64,000 bases of DNA from Alteromonas pelagimontana. GTDB taxonomy: Bacteria > Pseudomonadota > Gammaproteobacteria > Enterobacterales > Alteromonadaceae. A model generated the notes under the pieces. The model worked only from the letters and a program-made list of their open reading frames with translations, did not search any database and was not told the DNA's origin. The stretch lies in contig NZ_CP052766.1 of the NCBI RefSeq assembly GCF_002499975.2, positions 2,294,001 through 2,358,000 on the forward strand, read 5' to 3'. Every line of letters starts with the position of its first letter. The first letter of the stretch is position 1. The translations under genes and the position numbers were made by a program. Positions 21,201 to 30,604 of this stretch are shown here, piece after piece.

Positions 21201-23867
21201 TTACTGCAGGGTTATTACTCCTTTTTGCACGCTTTGAGTATCAGCATACTGCGGCTGACCTTCTCCCACCGATACTTCCAATCTCCCTTTGTAGGGCTGC
21301 TTTTCGCCTGAATTATCGATATAAGTAAGTTCATCTGCAGGTATGGTAATGCTTACCGTGCGGGTTTCACCAGCTTGTAACGTGGTGCGGCTAAAGCCTT
21401 TCAGTGCAACATTGGGTACTCGTACGGGTGCATCTGGCATGCGCAGGTAAAGCTGTGTAACCTCGTCGCCGGCGCGCCCGCTGGTATTGGTGACATCAAC
21501 AGAAACCGTTAACTCGTCACCGCTTGTCAGTGTTTTCGGAAGCGCTAGCGATGAATAGTTAAAGTCGCTGTAGCTAAGGCCGTAGCCGAAGGGATAAAGT
21601 ACATCGCCACCAAAATAGCGGTAGGTGCGATTTTCCATGGCATAATCATCGAAGTCCGCGAAACCTTCAATATTCTTGTAGAAGGTAACCGGAAGGCGAC
21701 CTGACGGATTGGCCTCTCCCCACAATATACGAGCCAGTGCAGTACCCGTGGCCTCACCAGGATAGAAAGCCTGAACAATAGCGTTCAAGTTTTTATCAGA
21801 CCAGTTTAATGCCATGGCGCTGCCGCTGAAGTTTACCAGCACGACAGGTTTTCCTGTCGAGTGAAGCGCCTTCAACAGTTCCTTTTGCACTTCTGGCAAA
21901 TCGATATCCGTGCGGTCGCCATAGTTAAAGCCATCGAGCTTCACCGGCATTTCTTCACCTTCAATGCGCGGAGAAATACCTGCCATAACTAACAATACAT
22001 CTGCGCTACGGGCCGTATCCAGAGCATTCTGTAGCAGGTTTTCCGATTCATTCACCCATTGCAAGGTAAATTGCTGGCGCATAATAGAAGAGGTATTGCT
22101 AATGCGATCATCAGCAAATATTTTGCTGACTTTGATAGCATAAGATTTCCCCGCTTCCAGTTGCACAGCGCTATCGATAGTTTTACCGTCAATGGAAACG
22201 TCGGCATCATCACTAAAACGGTATTGGCCGGAAGTCTCTGGCACCAGTGTACCTTGCCAGACTACCGCGAAGTCTCCAAGAACAGAATCATCCACGGGGG
22301 ATTTTTCAAAGTAAAAATCCAGTGCTTTGTCTATTCGAGTGACTTTGGGATCACCGTTGATGATGCCTTCAAAACTTAACCGGGTGAAATCGGTAACGGG
22401 GCTGCGTTCGACAGCATAATATTTACCCACCAGGCCGGGTGCTAATCCGCCATCTCCGGTTTTATGAAAAAGTACCTTTTCATCGAGCACCTGCCCATGG
22501 CCGTAAATATCTTCAATAATAGGACTGCCTGGTGCGTAAGTGACATTTTCCTTACCCAGATATTGCTGGATCCCTTCAAGGGGCGTCACCGCTTTTATGG
22601 GTAAGCCATTGTAGTTGCCAAGCAGTACGTCAACGTTGTTCGCATTGGGGCCGATAACTGCGACTTTCACGCCTTTTTTCAGCGGCAACAGGCCATCGTT
22701 TTTTAATAGAACCAGCGCCTGTTCTGACGCTTTCTGCGCCAGCGCTAAATGCTGCTCTGAACCCACAACACTCATTGGAATGTCACTGTAGGGCACCGCT
22801 GCTGCATCATCAAACATGCCCAGCTTGAAACGGGTCATGAACAATCGCTCGACTGCCTGATCAATAAGTTCTTCACTGATAAGACCCTTTTCTAACGCAA
22901 AGTTCAGGCTGGCAAAAGTGCTAAGACGGCCGGTTCCACAGTTTAGATCAGTGCCTGAGGTCACGGCCCAGGCAGCGGCAGCCGCGGGGGCTTTCACCAC
23001 GTTATGAGCATCGGGGTCATAAAAATCGGCAATTGCGCCACAGTCAGACATTACATGTCCGTCAAACTGGTATTTTCCCCGCAGAATCTCTTTGAGCAGC
23101 ATATCGCTGCCACATGCGGGCATACCATTTACCCGGTTGTAGGCGCACATTACCGCTTCGACATCGCCATCTACTACGGCTTTTTCAAATGCAGGTAAAT
23201 AGGTTTCATATAAATCTTTGTCACTCACTACGTAGTTGTCTGAGTGGCGGCTTATCTCAGGCCCGTTATGCACGGCAAAATGCTTGGCGGTGGCTGCAGA
23301 TTTTAAATATTTAGCATCATCGCCCTGCAAACCATGAATAAACTGCACGCCTAACTCGCCGGTTAAAAAGGGATCTTCACCGTAAGTTTCCTGGCCCCGG
23401 CCCCAACGTGGGTCGCGAAAAATATTAATATTGGGCGACCAGTAAGTCAGACCTGTATAGCGATAGCGAACATCGTTATCAGCGAAAAAATGGTGTTTGG
23501 CTCTACCTTCGTCAGATATCGCGGTGGCAATATCCAGCATCAGGTCTTTATCCCACATGGCAGCCATACCAATAGCCTGCGGGAAAACCGTAGCGTTGCC
23601 AGCCCGGGCGACACCATGTAAGGCTTCATTCCAGTAGTCGTACGCGGGTACATCAAGTCGTGGGATAGCCGGTGTATCGTTATACATCTGGCTGATTTTT
23701 TCGTTAATAGTCATGCGCGATACCAGGTCTTTCACCCGGGTTTGCATGTCCAACTCAGTATTTTTATAGGCAGGAGCGGCTTCCTGCGTATTGGTTTGCT
23801 GGGATGAGGACCCGGCACAGGCCGTAAGGCTTAAAGCCACTACCAGTGATATCACAGTTTTTTTCAT
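21201..23867 (-). CDS. GH3 beta-glycosidase lipoprotein with PA14 insert
   Basis: The start at 23867 gives a lipoprotein signal (MKKTVISLVVALSLTACAG) with lipobox LTAC; a GTG at 23900 would add eleven residues in front of it. The 888-residue protein has the GH3 N-terminal barrel (WNEALHGVARAG, ATAKHFAVH), the nucleophile Asp in HVMSDCGAI, the second GH3 domain, then a PA14 domain inserted at roughly residues 460-600 (LVGKYYAVERSP to the SDDADVSIDGK block), and a C-terminal fibronectin III-like domain. Members with this layout act on beta-xylosides or beta-glucosides; the exact substrate cannot be decided here. It would act in the periplasm or at the outer membrane. Confidence 0.92.
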   Translation of the reverse strand: MKKTVISLVVALSLTACAGSSSQQTNTQEAAPAYKNTELDMQTRVKDLVSRMTINEKISQMYNDTPAIPRLDVPAYDYWNEALHGVARAGNATVFPQAIGMAAMWDKDLMLDIATAISDEGRAKHHFFADNDVRYRYTGLTYWSPNINIFRDPRWGRGQETYGEDPFLTGELGVQFIHGLQGDDAKYLKSAATAKHFAVHNGPEISRHSDNYVVSDKDLYETYLPAFEKAVVDGDVEAVMCAYNRVNGMPACGSDMLLKEILRGKYQFDGHVMSDCGAIADFYDPDAHNVVKAPAAAAAWAVTSGTDLNCGTGRLSTFASLNFALEKGLISEELIDQAVERLFMTRFKLGMFDDAAAVPYSDIPMSVVGSEQHLALAQKASEQALVLLKNDGLLPLKKGVKVAVIGPNANNVDVLLGNYNGLPIKAVTPLEGIQQYLGKENVTYAPGSPIIEDIYGHGQVLDEKVLFHKTGDGGLAPGLVGKYYAVERSPVTDFTRLSFEGIINGDPKVTRIDKALDFYFEKSPVDDSVLGDFAVVWQGTLVPETSGQYRFSDDADVSIDGKTIDSAVQLEAGKSYAIKVSKIFADDRISNTSSIMRQQFTLQWVNESENLLQNALDTARSADVLLVMAGISPRIEGEEMPVKLDGFNYGDRTDIDLPEVQKELLKALHSTGKPVVLVNFSGSAMALNWSDKNLNAIVQAFYPGEATGTALARILWGEANPSGRLPVTFYKNIEGFADFDDYAMENRTYRYFGGDVLYPFGYGLSYSDFNYSSLALPKTLTSGDELTVSVDVTNTSGRAGDEVTQLYLRMPDAPVRVPNVALKGFSRTTLQAGETRTVSITIPADELTYIDNSGEKQPYKGRLEVSVGEGQPQYADTQSVQKGVITLQ

Positions 23868-24063
23868 AGCATTAGGTTCGTCAGTTCGCAGACCTGCCAC
23901 CTTACTGGAAGCCGTTACCGAGACAATGGTTTGAACGTAAAACGTAACTTAAATGTTAAAAAATGTGAAAGCGTGCGGCGGACTAAGAGAATTCTGCCCG
24001 GGTGAAAGATAATAGCCTGGGGTTGGGTCCTCTAGTGATACTAATCCACTTAATGGAACTGTT

Positions 24064-24699
24064 ATGCGACTCGATCAACTTGTTACTGCTGTTACCTTAC
24101 TGTTCGTTTCACTTTCAGCGTTTGCCGAATCTTCTAAAGCGTTGGCCACTGCTCCTGAAAAGGTCTCGTCTTTACTAAATGGAATGGAAATTCCCAATGT
24201 CATTGTGAAGGATGCGGAAGGCGCGCCTTTTAGTCTGCAGGCGCTGATCATGCAAAAGCCCTCAATTGTGTTGTTCTACCGCGGCGGCTGGTGCCCTTAC
24301 TGCAGCCGACAACTTGCAGGATTAAAAGATATTGAGCAGGATTTAGTCAATGCTGGCTACCAGATTTTAGCTATTTCGCCACAATCGCCTGCGCAGTTAC
24401 AGGAGCAAAAGCTGGAGATTAAAATGGCAGTGAAACTGTTATCCGATGAGTCTCTTGCCGCGGTGACTGGCTTTGGCGTGGGGTACTACCTTGATAGCGC
24501 CACCCAAGCCCGTTATCAGGGGCACGGGGTAAGTCTGACCACTGATAGCACAGGAAAAGGCGTTCTGCCGGCGCCCTCGCTGTTTTTTCTCGACACTGCG
24601 GGCGTTGTGCAAATGAGCTACGTAAATCCGGATTTCAAAGTACGTCCTTCATCCGAACTGGTATTGGCCATTGCCCAGGCTCTGGCGAAACAGCGATAG
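24064..24699 (+). CDS. Exported peroxiredoxin-like (AhpC/TSA) thiol protein
   Basis: A 211-residue protein with a Sec-type signal peptide ending near AFAES and a thioredoxin-fold domain. The redox motif is WCPYC within FYRGGWCPYCSRQL, the arrangement of peroxiredoxin-like family 2 proteins rather than of typical Prx enzymes. It likely works as a periplasmic thiol peroxidase or reductase. It is divergent from the GH3 gene and does not appear to form an operon with recG. Confidence 0.8.
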   Translation: MRLDQLVTAVTLLFVSLSAFAESSKALATAPEKVSSLLNGMEIPNVIVKDAEGAPFSLQALIMQKPSIVLFYRGGWCPYCSRQLAGLKDIEQDLVNAGYQILAISPQSPAQLQEQKLEIKMAVKLLSDESLAAVTGFGVGYYLDSATQARYQGHGVSLTTDSTGKGVLPAPSLFFLDTAGVVQMSYVNPDFKVRPSSELVLAIAQALAKQR

Positions 24700-24809
24700 A
24701 CATTGTCTAAGCGTCAGGCGCGAAGACTGCTCGCGCCGCTTCGCTCGCCTTCAACACGCGGATAGCTTACACTCTGGCAAACGCTGAAAAGGAAAAGAAA
24801 TCAGGCACA

Positions 24810-26882
24810 ATGCAGTCCCTTGCTCATACGCCCATCACTGACTTAAAAGGAGTTGGTGCCAAGGTAGCAGAGAAACTAGCCAAAATTGGGTTAGCCACAG
24901 TTCAGGATGTCCTGTTCCACTTACCACTACGCTATGAAGACAGAACGCGAGTCTATGCTCTTGCAGATTGTCGCCCATTTAGCCATGTAAGCATTCAAGG
25001 CGAAGTTAAAAAAGCCGACATTCAGTATGGCAAAAAACGAATGCTGGTGGTGAAAGTGTCAGATGGAACCGGCACCATTACGCTACGTTTTTTTCACTTT
25101 GGCGCCTTGCAGCGCACCATGCTCTCGCCCGGTAATGAGGTAAGATGTTTTGGCGAAATTCGCGCAGGTAAATTTGGGCTGGAAATGATGCATCCTGAAT
25201 TTAAGCTGCTGGATGAAGACTATACCACAGTAGAAGAGACGTTAACCCCGGTATATCCCACTACCGAAGGTGTTAAGCAGTTAACACTTCGCAGTCTTTC
25301 TGAACAGGGATTAGCGCTATTGGATAAGGGCGCGCTCGCCGATTTGCTGCCTGCAGGCATGTATTCTCAACAAGTCAGCCTTAAAGAAGCGTTACATCTG
25401 GTACACCGGCCACCGCCAGATGTGTCAATGCAGTTACTTGAAGAAGGCCAGCACCCTTCCCAGAAGCGTCTTATTCTGGAGGAGTTGCTCGCGCACCATT
25501 TAAGTGTGTTAAAGGTGCGGCAACAGTCGGACAAACAGCCGGGAATGAGTATTGCGATGAACCAGCCGCTTATCAATAAATTGCTAACGCAGCTCCCTTT
25601 TTCTTTAACTGGCGCGCAGCAGCGCGTGGTGGAAGAAATTCAGCAGGACATGAAGAAAAAGCGGCCTATGATGCGTCTGGTTCAAGGTGATGTTGGCTCG
25701 GGAAAAACTCTGGTGGCGGCGATGGCTGCGTTATCAGCTATTGGCGCAGGTTATCAGGTTGCGCTTATGGCACCGACTGAGTTATTAGCTGAGCAACATG
25801 CCAACAATTTCCGTGAATGGTTTGCGCCACTGGGAATTGAAGTCGGCTGGCTGGCAGGAAAGCTGAAAGGCAAGACGCGGGAAGAGGTGCTTAAACGGCT
25901 GGCAAACGGCGATGTTCAGATGTTAGTGGGTACTCACGCCATTTTTCAGGAACAAGTTTCCTATCAACAGCTTGCCTTAGTTATTGTGGATGAGCAACAC
26001 CGCTTTGGGGTTCATCAGCGCTTGGCTCTGCGGGAAAAAGGCGAAGTGCAGGGGCGTTTCCCCCATCAACTGATAATGACCGCCACGCCTATTCCGCGCA
26101 CCCTTGCCATGACTGCCTACGCAGATTTGGATACCTCAGTGATTGATGAACTTCCGCCCGGCAGAACGCCTGTGACTACCGTGGTTATCCCGGATTCACG
26201 GCGTACAGATGTCATTGCCAGAGTCTTTGAAGCGTGTAAAAAGAATGGTCGCCAGGCATATTGGGTATGTACACTAATCGATGAATCGGAAGTGCTGGAG
26301 TGCCAAGCGGCTGAAGACGCAGCCGTTACGCTTAAAACAGTGTTACCGGAACTTACCATTGGACTGATTCATGGCCGGCTAAAACCGGCAGAAAAGCAAT
26401 CAGTCATGGCGCAATTTAAGGCTGGCGCCATTGATCTTTTAGTGGCCACAACAGTAATTGAAGTGGGCGTAGATGTACCTAATGCCAGTATTATGATTAT
26501 TGAAAACCCGGAGCGTTTGGGGTTGGCGCAGTTGCACCAGTTGCGCGGGCGAGTGGGGCGGGGCGCAGTAGAAAGCCAGTGTGTACTGATGTATTCCAGC
26601 CCATTGTCCAAAACTGCTACTCAGCGTCTGGCAGTACTGCGGGAATCCAGCGACGGTTTTTATATTGCGCAGCGGGATTTGGAAATCCGCGGGCCTGGAG
26701 AGCTCCTGGGCACCCGCCAAACAGGTATGGCAGAGTTACGTATTGCCGATTTGGTGCGAGATGCGCAACTTATCCCTCAGGTCCAACAGATAGCAGAGCG
26801 TTTGTGGCAAGAATATCCGAGTCACGCGCAGGCAATCATCAACCGGTGGGTAGGTTATAAGGAGCAGTATGGTCATGCCTGA
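24810..26882 (+). CDS. recG: ATP-dependent DNA helicase RecG
   Basis: A 690-residue helicase that remodels stalled forks and branched DNA. An N-terminal wedge/OB domain (KMLVVKVSDGTGTITLRFF-like region) precedes the motor: Walker A GDVGSGKT, DEQH box (IVDEQHRFG), motif III TATPIPRT, and motif VI QLRGRVGRG with the RecG-type TRG loop. The gene ends in an overlap with rsmJ. The locus gmk to recG matches the E. coli arrangement. Confidence 0.98.
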   Translation: MQSLAHTPITDLKGVGAKVAEKLAKIGLATVQDVLFHLPLRYEDRTRVYALADCRPFSHVSIQGEVKKADIQYGKKRMLVVKVSDGTGTITLRFFHFGALQRTMLSPGNEVRCFGEIRAGKFGLEMMHPEFKLLDEDYTTVEETLTPVYPTTEGVKQLTLRSLSEQGLALLDKGALADLLPAGMYSQQVSLKEALHLVHRPPPDVSMQLLEEGQHPSQKRLILEELLAHHLSVLKVRQQSDKQPGMSIAMNQPLINKLLTQLPFSLTGAQQRVVEEIQQDMKKKRPMMRLVQGDVGSGKTLVAAMAALSAIGAGYQVALMAPTELLAEQHANNFREWFAPLGIEVGWLAGKLKGKTREEVLKRLANGDVQMLVGTHAIFQEQVSYQQLALVIVDEQHRFGVHQRLALREKGEVQGRFPHQLIMTATPIPRTLAMTAYADLDTSVIDELPPGRTPVTTVVIPDSRRTDVIARVFEACKKNGRQAYWVCTLIDESEVLECQAAEDAAVTLKTVLPELTIGLIHGRLKPAEKQSVMAQFKAGAIDLLVATTVIEVGVDVPNASIMIIENPERLGLAQLHQLRGRVGRGAVESQCVLMYSSPLSKTATQRLAVLRESSDGFYIAQRDLEIRGPGELLGTRQTGMAELRIADLVRDAQLIPQVQQIAERLWQEYPSHAQAIINRWVGYKEQYGHA

Positions 26883-27636
26883 TATTAAATTTTATCTACC
26901 ATCGGATCTTTGCGTCGAAGATGCTGACATGGGTCGGCAAGTCGCGGCTAAATGGGGATTTGTTACTTCAGACATTGAACCCGAAGGATTGGCACTCACT
27001 ATTTTCGAACGTCAGGTGCAGCTAAAAGATTATCAAGAACCTAAGCAGCAAGGCATTGTCGCCGATTTTCTTTCCGGAAGCAGCCAATACCGGCAGCAAC
27101 ATGGCGGCGGGAAAAAAGAGCCAATTGCGAAAGCTGTAGGTGTAAAAGGCGATGCATCTTTGCATGTAGTGGATGCCACGCCCGGTTTAGGACGGGATGC
27201 ATTTGTACTGGCGGCAGTGGGATGTCAGGTTACCATGATAGAGCGATCTGCTGTGGTTGCTGCGATACTTGAAGATGGCTTACGCCGATTGCAGCTTGAA
27301 GAACCAACCCTTGCAAGTCGTTTTACTCTGCTTCATGGTAATAGTATTGAAGTTATGCAAAGCTGGAATTCGGCGCAGGTAGACAGCGTTTATCTGGATC
27401 CGATGTTTCCGCATAAGAAGAAGTCAGCGCTGGTTAAAAAGGAAATGCGGGTGTTTCAGCAATTGCTGGGTGCCGACAGCGATGCAGATGCGTTGCTTGC
27501 GCCGGCGCTGAATCTGGCGCAAAAGCGAGTGGTAGTTAAACGCCCCAATGCAGCTGACGCGCTGGCACAAAAGCCTCCGTCAATGGCTATAGAGAGTAAG
27601 AAGCACCGATTCGACGTTTATCTTTGTAATAAATAA
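26869..27636 (+). CDS. rsmJ: 16S rRNA (guanine-1516-N2)-methyltransferase
   Basis: A 255-residue RsmJ (YhiQ) protein. The SAM-binding motif is VVDATPGLGRDAFVLAAVG and the catalytic region YLDPMFPHKKKSALVKKEMR is diagnostic of the family. It modifies G1516 of 16S rRNA. The ATG at 26869 has GGAG four bases upstream; an ATG at 26875 is an equally reasonable start. It overlaps the end of recG by 14 bases. rsmJ is among chromosomal sites known to be used by some Tn7-like elements, but no insertion is seen at this gene here. Confidence 0.94.
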   Translation: MVMPDIKFYLPSDLCVEDADMGRQVAAKWGFVTSDIEPEGLALTIFERQVQLKDYQEPKQQGIVADFLSGSSQYRQQHGGGKKEPIAKAVGVKGDASLHVVDATPGLGRDAFVLAAVGCQVTMIERSAVVAAILEDGLRRLQLEEPTLASRFTLLHGNSIEVMQSWNSAQVDSVYLDPMFPHKKKSALVKKEMRVFQQLLGADSDADALLAPALNLAQKRVVVKRPNAADALAQKPPSMAIESKKHRFDVYLCNK

Positions 27637-27648
27637 CAGGAGCAGAAT

Positions 27649-28122
27649 ATGATTACAGTTGGAGCCACACTCCCGGAAGTTACCTTCAATGTGTTGGTTA
27701 ACGGTGAACTGACGAACCCGCGTTCACATCATTTATTTGCTGATAAAAAAGTGGTGTTGTTTGCGGTGCCGGGTGCCTTTACACCGACTTGCTCTGCGGC
27801 ACACTTACCCGGCTATGTTGCGCTTGCTGACAAGCTGAAGGCCAAAGGCGTGGATGAAATAATGTGTGTGGCGGTTAACGATGCGTTTGTAATGGACGCT
27901 TGGAAAAAATCGGCAAACGCAGAAGAAATTACCATGCTTGCAGATGGCAATGCGTATTTTACCAAAGCTATAGGATTGGACATGAACACCGGTGATTTCG
28001 GCGGTTTTCGGTCCGTTCGTTATTCGATGTTGGTAATAAACGGTGTGGTTAGAAAACTAAATATTGAAGATCCTGGTCGTTTTGTTGTCAGTGACGCGCA
28101 GACAATGCTGGACAGTCTTTAA
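27649..28122 (+). CDS. Peroxiredoxin of the Prx5 type
   Basis: A 157-residue peroxiredoxin with the peroxidatic cysteine in PGAFTPTCSAAHLPGY and the conserved Arg in FGGFRSVRYSMLV, as in Prx5/PMP20 enzymes. It reduces hydrogen peroxide and organic hydroperoxides using thiol donors in the cytoplasm. It follows rsmJ by 12 bases and has an AGGAG ribosome site, so cotranscription is likely. Confidence 0.93.
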   Translation: MITVGATLPEVTFNVLVNGELTNPRSHHLFADKKVVLFAVPGAFTPTCSAAHLPGYVALADKLKAKGVDEIMCVAVNDAFVMDAWKKSANAEEITMLADGNAYFTKAIGLDMNTGDFGGFRSVRYSMLVINGVVRKLNIEDPGRFVVSDAQTMLDSL

Positions 28123-28408
28123 TTAAAATTTAGCCCGATGGGCATCACTCTTTGTTCAAAAACTGAGGGGGTAAAAATAAATACCATTTTTTCAGACACT
28201 TAAACGTGAATCTATTTCATTAAATTTCTATTTAAAAAAATGAAAAGCAAATTGTTCTTTGCTATTCTGTAAGCGAACATTTTTAGCCTGTTTCCGGGTG
28301 AAGATTAGGCTGTACTTCACAATTCTTTCACCACGAACCCAGCGCCTTTGTTGTCATTCAGGATGATATGACACTTCTTTTTTCGCTGGGCCAGGGAGGG
28401 GATTTTTG

Positions 28409-29095
28409 ATGAACAAAAGTCACAAATTTAACGTTTTTCTCATTTCCGGTTCGTTTTCTTCTGATACGCACCCTACTAACGAAAATGTGCAGTTGTTCAA
28501 AAATTTGCTAAGAACATGCGGCTATGATGTCACTGAACTGACTTCTATTGAAAATCTGCCTGCGACCTCAAATCAAGATTTAATCTTTTTTGATGCGTCG
28601 CAATCAGAGAAGAAGCTGTCTTCATTTTACCGTTACCAGGGCTGTGCCCGGTGGATTATGTTCAATTTACTGCCGGGGGATATTGATGAATGCGAAGCCA
28701 TTATTGCTGGCGTTGAAGGAACTTTTTATGCTTCGGATTCTCCGGAGTTGTTGTTAAAAGGTCTGCGACGTTTGGCCAAAATGGATGTGTGGTTTAAACG
28801 AGGGTCTATTAACGAAGCATTGCGCCGTATGCGGCAACAAAGCCGCAAGCAAAGTGGCGTTAGCAGTATGCGGCCGATGGCGTTGTCATCGGTACACCCT
28901 AAGTTAACAAAAAGGGAGATTACCATTATTGAATTGGTATCCAAAGGGTCGCAAAATCAGGAGATAGCCGATCAGTTGCATATCAGCGTAAATACGGTCA
29001 AAACTCATATATACAGCATATTTCGCAAAACCCAGTCAAGAAACCGGATAGAGCTCTTATCCTGGTCTCAGGACTATATTTACGAATTACGCTAA
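28409..29095 (+). CDS. LuxR/CsgD-like transcriptional regulator
   Basis: The start at 28409 is set by GGGAGGGG seven bases upstream; a TTG at 28406 is less likely. The 228-residue protein has a C-terminal LuxR-type helix-turn-helix (LTKREITIIELVSKGSQNQE, then HISVNTVKTHIYSIFRK). The N-terminal 140 residues resemble a degenerate receiver fold without an evident phospho-acceptor Asp, as in CsgD/VpsT-like regulators of biofilm matrix. It is monocistronic, preceded by 286 bases without a gene and followed by a strong terminator. The regulated genes are unknown. Confidence 0.82.
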   Translation: MNKSHKFNVFLISGSFSSDTHPTNENVQLFKNLLRTCGYDVTELTSIENLPATSNQDLIFFDASQSEKKLSSFYRYQGCARWIMFNLLPGDIDECEAIIAGVEGTFYASDSPELLLKGLRRLAKMDVWFKRGSINEALRRMRQQSRKQSGVSSMRPMALSSVHPKLTKREITIIELVSKGSQNQEIADQLHISVNTVKTHIYSIFRKTQSRNRIELLSWSQDYIYELR

Positions 29096-29104
29096 TCCAC
29101 CTTT

Positions 29105-29133
29105 AAAGGCTGTTCCTACGACAGCCTTTTTTT
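29105..29133 (+). terminator. Rho-independent terminator of the LuxR-type regulator gene
   Basis: AAAGGCTGT (29105-29113) and ACAGCCTTT (29121-29129) form a nine-base stem with a seven-base loop followed by a run of T to 29133, only ten bases after the stop codon. Confidence 0.92.
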
Positions 29134-29236
29134 CGCGTTGTGGAACGGGAGTAAGCGCATTTTAATAATAGATAAAGCTTTCCCTCCCTTGGCGCAACGG
29201 TATAATTATTAAAGAATTCTTTTCCAGAGGTTACTC

Positions 29237-30418
29237 GTGATTCATCGTGATGTCATAGTGATTGGCGCGGGGGCTGCCGGTCTGTTCTGTGCGGCGCAAG
29301 CTGGTCAAAGAGGACGAAATGTTGAGGTGCTGGATCACGCCAAAAAAGTTGGTCGGAAAATTTTGATGTCTGGCGGCGGACGCTGCAACTTCACTAATAT
29401 GTATACCACCCCTGAAAACTTCCTTTGCAGCAATCCTCACTTTTGTAAATCTGCTTTAAGCCGCTATACCCAATGGGACTTTGTTGGCTTGGTGGCGCAA
29501 TACGGCATCGCTTATCACGAAAAAACCTTAGGTCAGCTATTTTGCGATGATTCCGCGACGGATATTGTGAATATGCTGCTTTCTGAATGTGAGAAAGCGC
29601 ATGTTAAAGTGTCTACACGATGTGAAATTCTAAACGTAGAAAAAAACGAGCAGGGCTTTGTGCTTCAGACGTCATTAGGTGATTACCGTTGTGAATCTTT
29701 GGTCATTGCCACCGGCGGGTTAAGTTTACCCAAACTTGGTGCGTCTGCGTTTGGTTATCGTCTGGCAGAGCAGTTTGGGTTAAAAGTGCTGCCCACTCGC
29801 GCAGGACTGGTGCCATTCACGCTACAAGATGCTGATAAAGCAACGTTGGCAGAATTAAGCGGAATTGCAGTAGATGTACAAGTCAGTTGTAACAGTTCGT
29901 CGTTCCGCGAAAGCATGTTGTTCACTCACCGCGGCTTGAGCGGCCCTGCCATGTTACAGATCTCATCTTTCTGGCAGCCGGGTGATGTTCTTAGTATTAA
30001 TGCGCAGCCGGAACAGACGATAGCAACAATACTGGAAATTGCTAAAGAAGAGACACCAGAAGCCCTACTTTCCACCGTACTAGGTAAACTCTATCCGAAA
30101 CGGTTTGTACAAACTTTCATAGCGCTTTATGAATGGAAAAATACGCCAGTAAAGCAGCTAAATGCCAAAGACATCGAGAAAATGGAAGCCAACTTTTCTA
30201 ATTGGCAAATAAAACCTAATGGCACAGAAGGCTACCGCACGGCAGAGGTAACGTTAGGCGGTGTTGATACCAATGAATTATCTTCGAAAACCATGATGGC
30301 CAAGAACGTAGATGGCTTGTTCTTCATCGGCGAAGTGGTGGATGTCACAGGCTGGCTAGGGGGCTTCAATTTCCAGTGGGCCTGGTCTTCTGGCTGGGCT
30401 GCTGGGCAATATGTGTAA
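29237..30418 (+). CDS. yhiN: YhiN/HI0933-family NAD(P)/FAD-dependent oxidoreductase; transposon attachment gene
   Basis: A 393-residue flavoprotein starting with GTG at 29237 (AGAGG six bases upstream). The dinucleotide motif VIVIGAGAAGLFCA is at residues 5-18, GGGRCNFTN follows, and GEVVDVTGWLGGFNFQWAW closes the FAD site; these are hallmarks of the HI0933/YhiN family, whose substrate is unknown. The last codons TAT GTG TAA coincide with the outermost bases of the Tn7-like element, so the Val codon and stop appear to be supplied by the transposon terminus. From memory, yhiN is one of the genes reported beside Tn7-like insertions; this could not be checked here. Confidence 0.93.
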   Translation: MIHRDVIVIGAGAAGLFCAAQAGQRGRNVEVLDHAKKVGRKILMSGGGRCNFTNMYTTPENFLCSNPHFCKSALSRYTQWDFVGLVAQYGIAYHEKTLGQLFCDDSATDIVNMLLSECEKAHVKVSTRCEILNVEKNEQGFVLQTSLGDYRCESLVIATGGLSLPKLGASAFGYRLAEQFGLKVLPTRAGLVPFTLQDADKATLAELSGIAVDVQVSCNSSSFRESMLFTHRGLSGPAMLQISSFWQPGDVLSINAQPEQTIATILEIAKEETPEALLSTVLGKLYPKRFVQTFIALYEWKNTPVKQLNAKDIEKMEANFSNWQIKPNGTEGYRTAEVTLGGVDTNELSSKTMMAKNVDGLFFIGEVVDVTGWLGGFNFQWAWSSGWAAGQYV

Positions 30419-30556
30419 TTTGATCTGAAGTAATTAAAACGAAGACAGAGGAAATTAGAGCGAAGACAATTTGCAGCCTGAATTGTAGAAAAACGACTTA
30501 ACCATATGATGATCAGTTCTTTTTTCTACAGATTCAAATTAGCTGAACGAAGACAG
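30412..30556 (+). repeat. yhiN-side transposon end with three TnsB-type sites
   Basis: Three similar sites lie in the same orientation: TAAAACGAAGACA (30435-30447), AGAGCGAAGACAATT (30457-30471) and CTGAACGAAGACAGTT (30543-30558). The outermost belongs to the 36-base terminal inverted repeat starting at 30412. Spacing of two close sites and one distant site is like the multi-site ends bound by TnsB in Tn7. An inverted repeat (TGTAGAAAAA at 30484-30493 with its complement at 30521-30530) lies between sites two and three. Confidence 0.82.
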
Positions 30557-30604
30557 TTAGGTTTGTAACGTCAATTAGGCCCGAATTCGTTGAGATACCC
30601 AGTA

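Noticed and set aside
24716-24728. GCGAAGACTG as another TnsB-type site
   Set aside because: Isolated partial match far from the element with no flanking similarity; chance.
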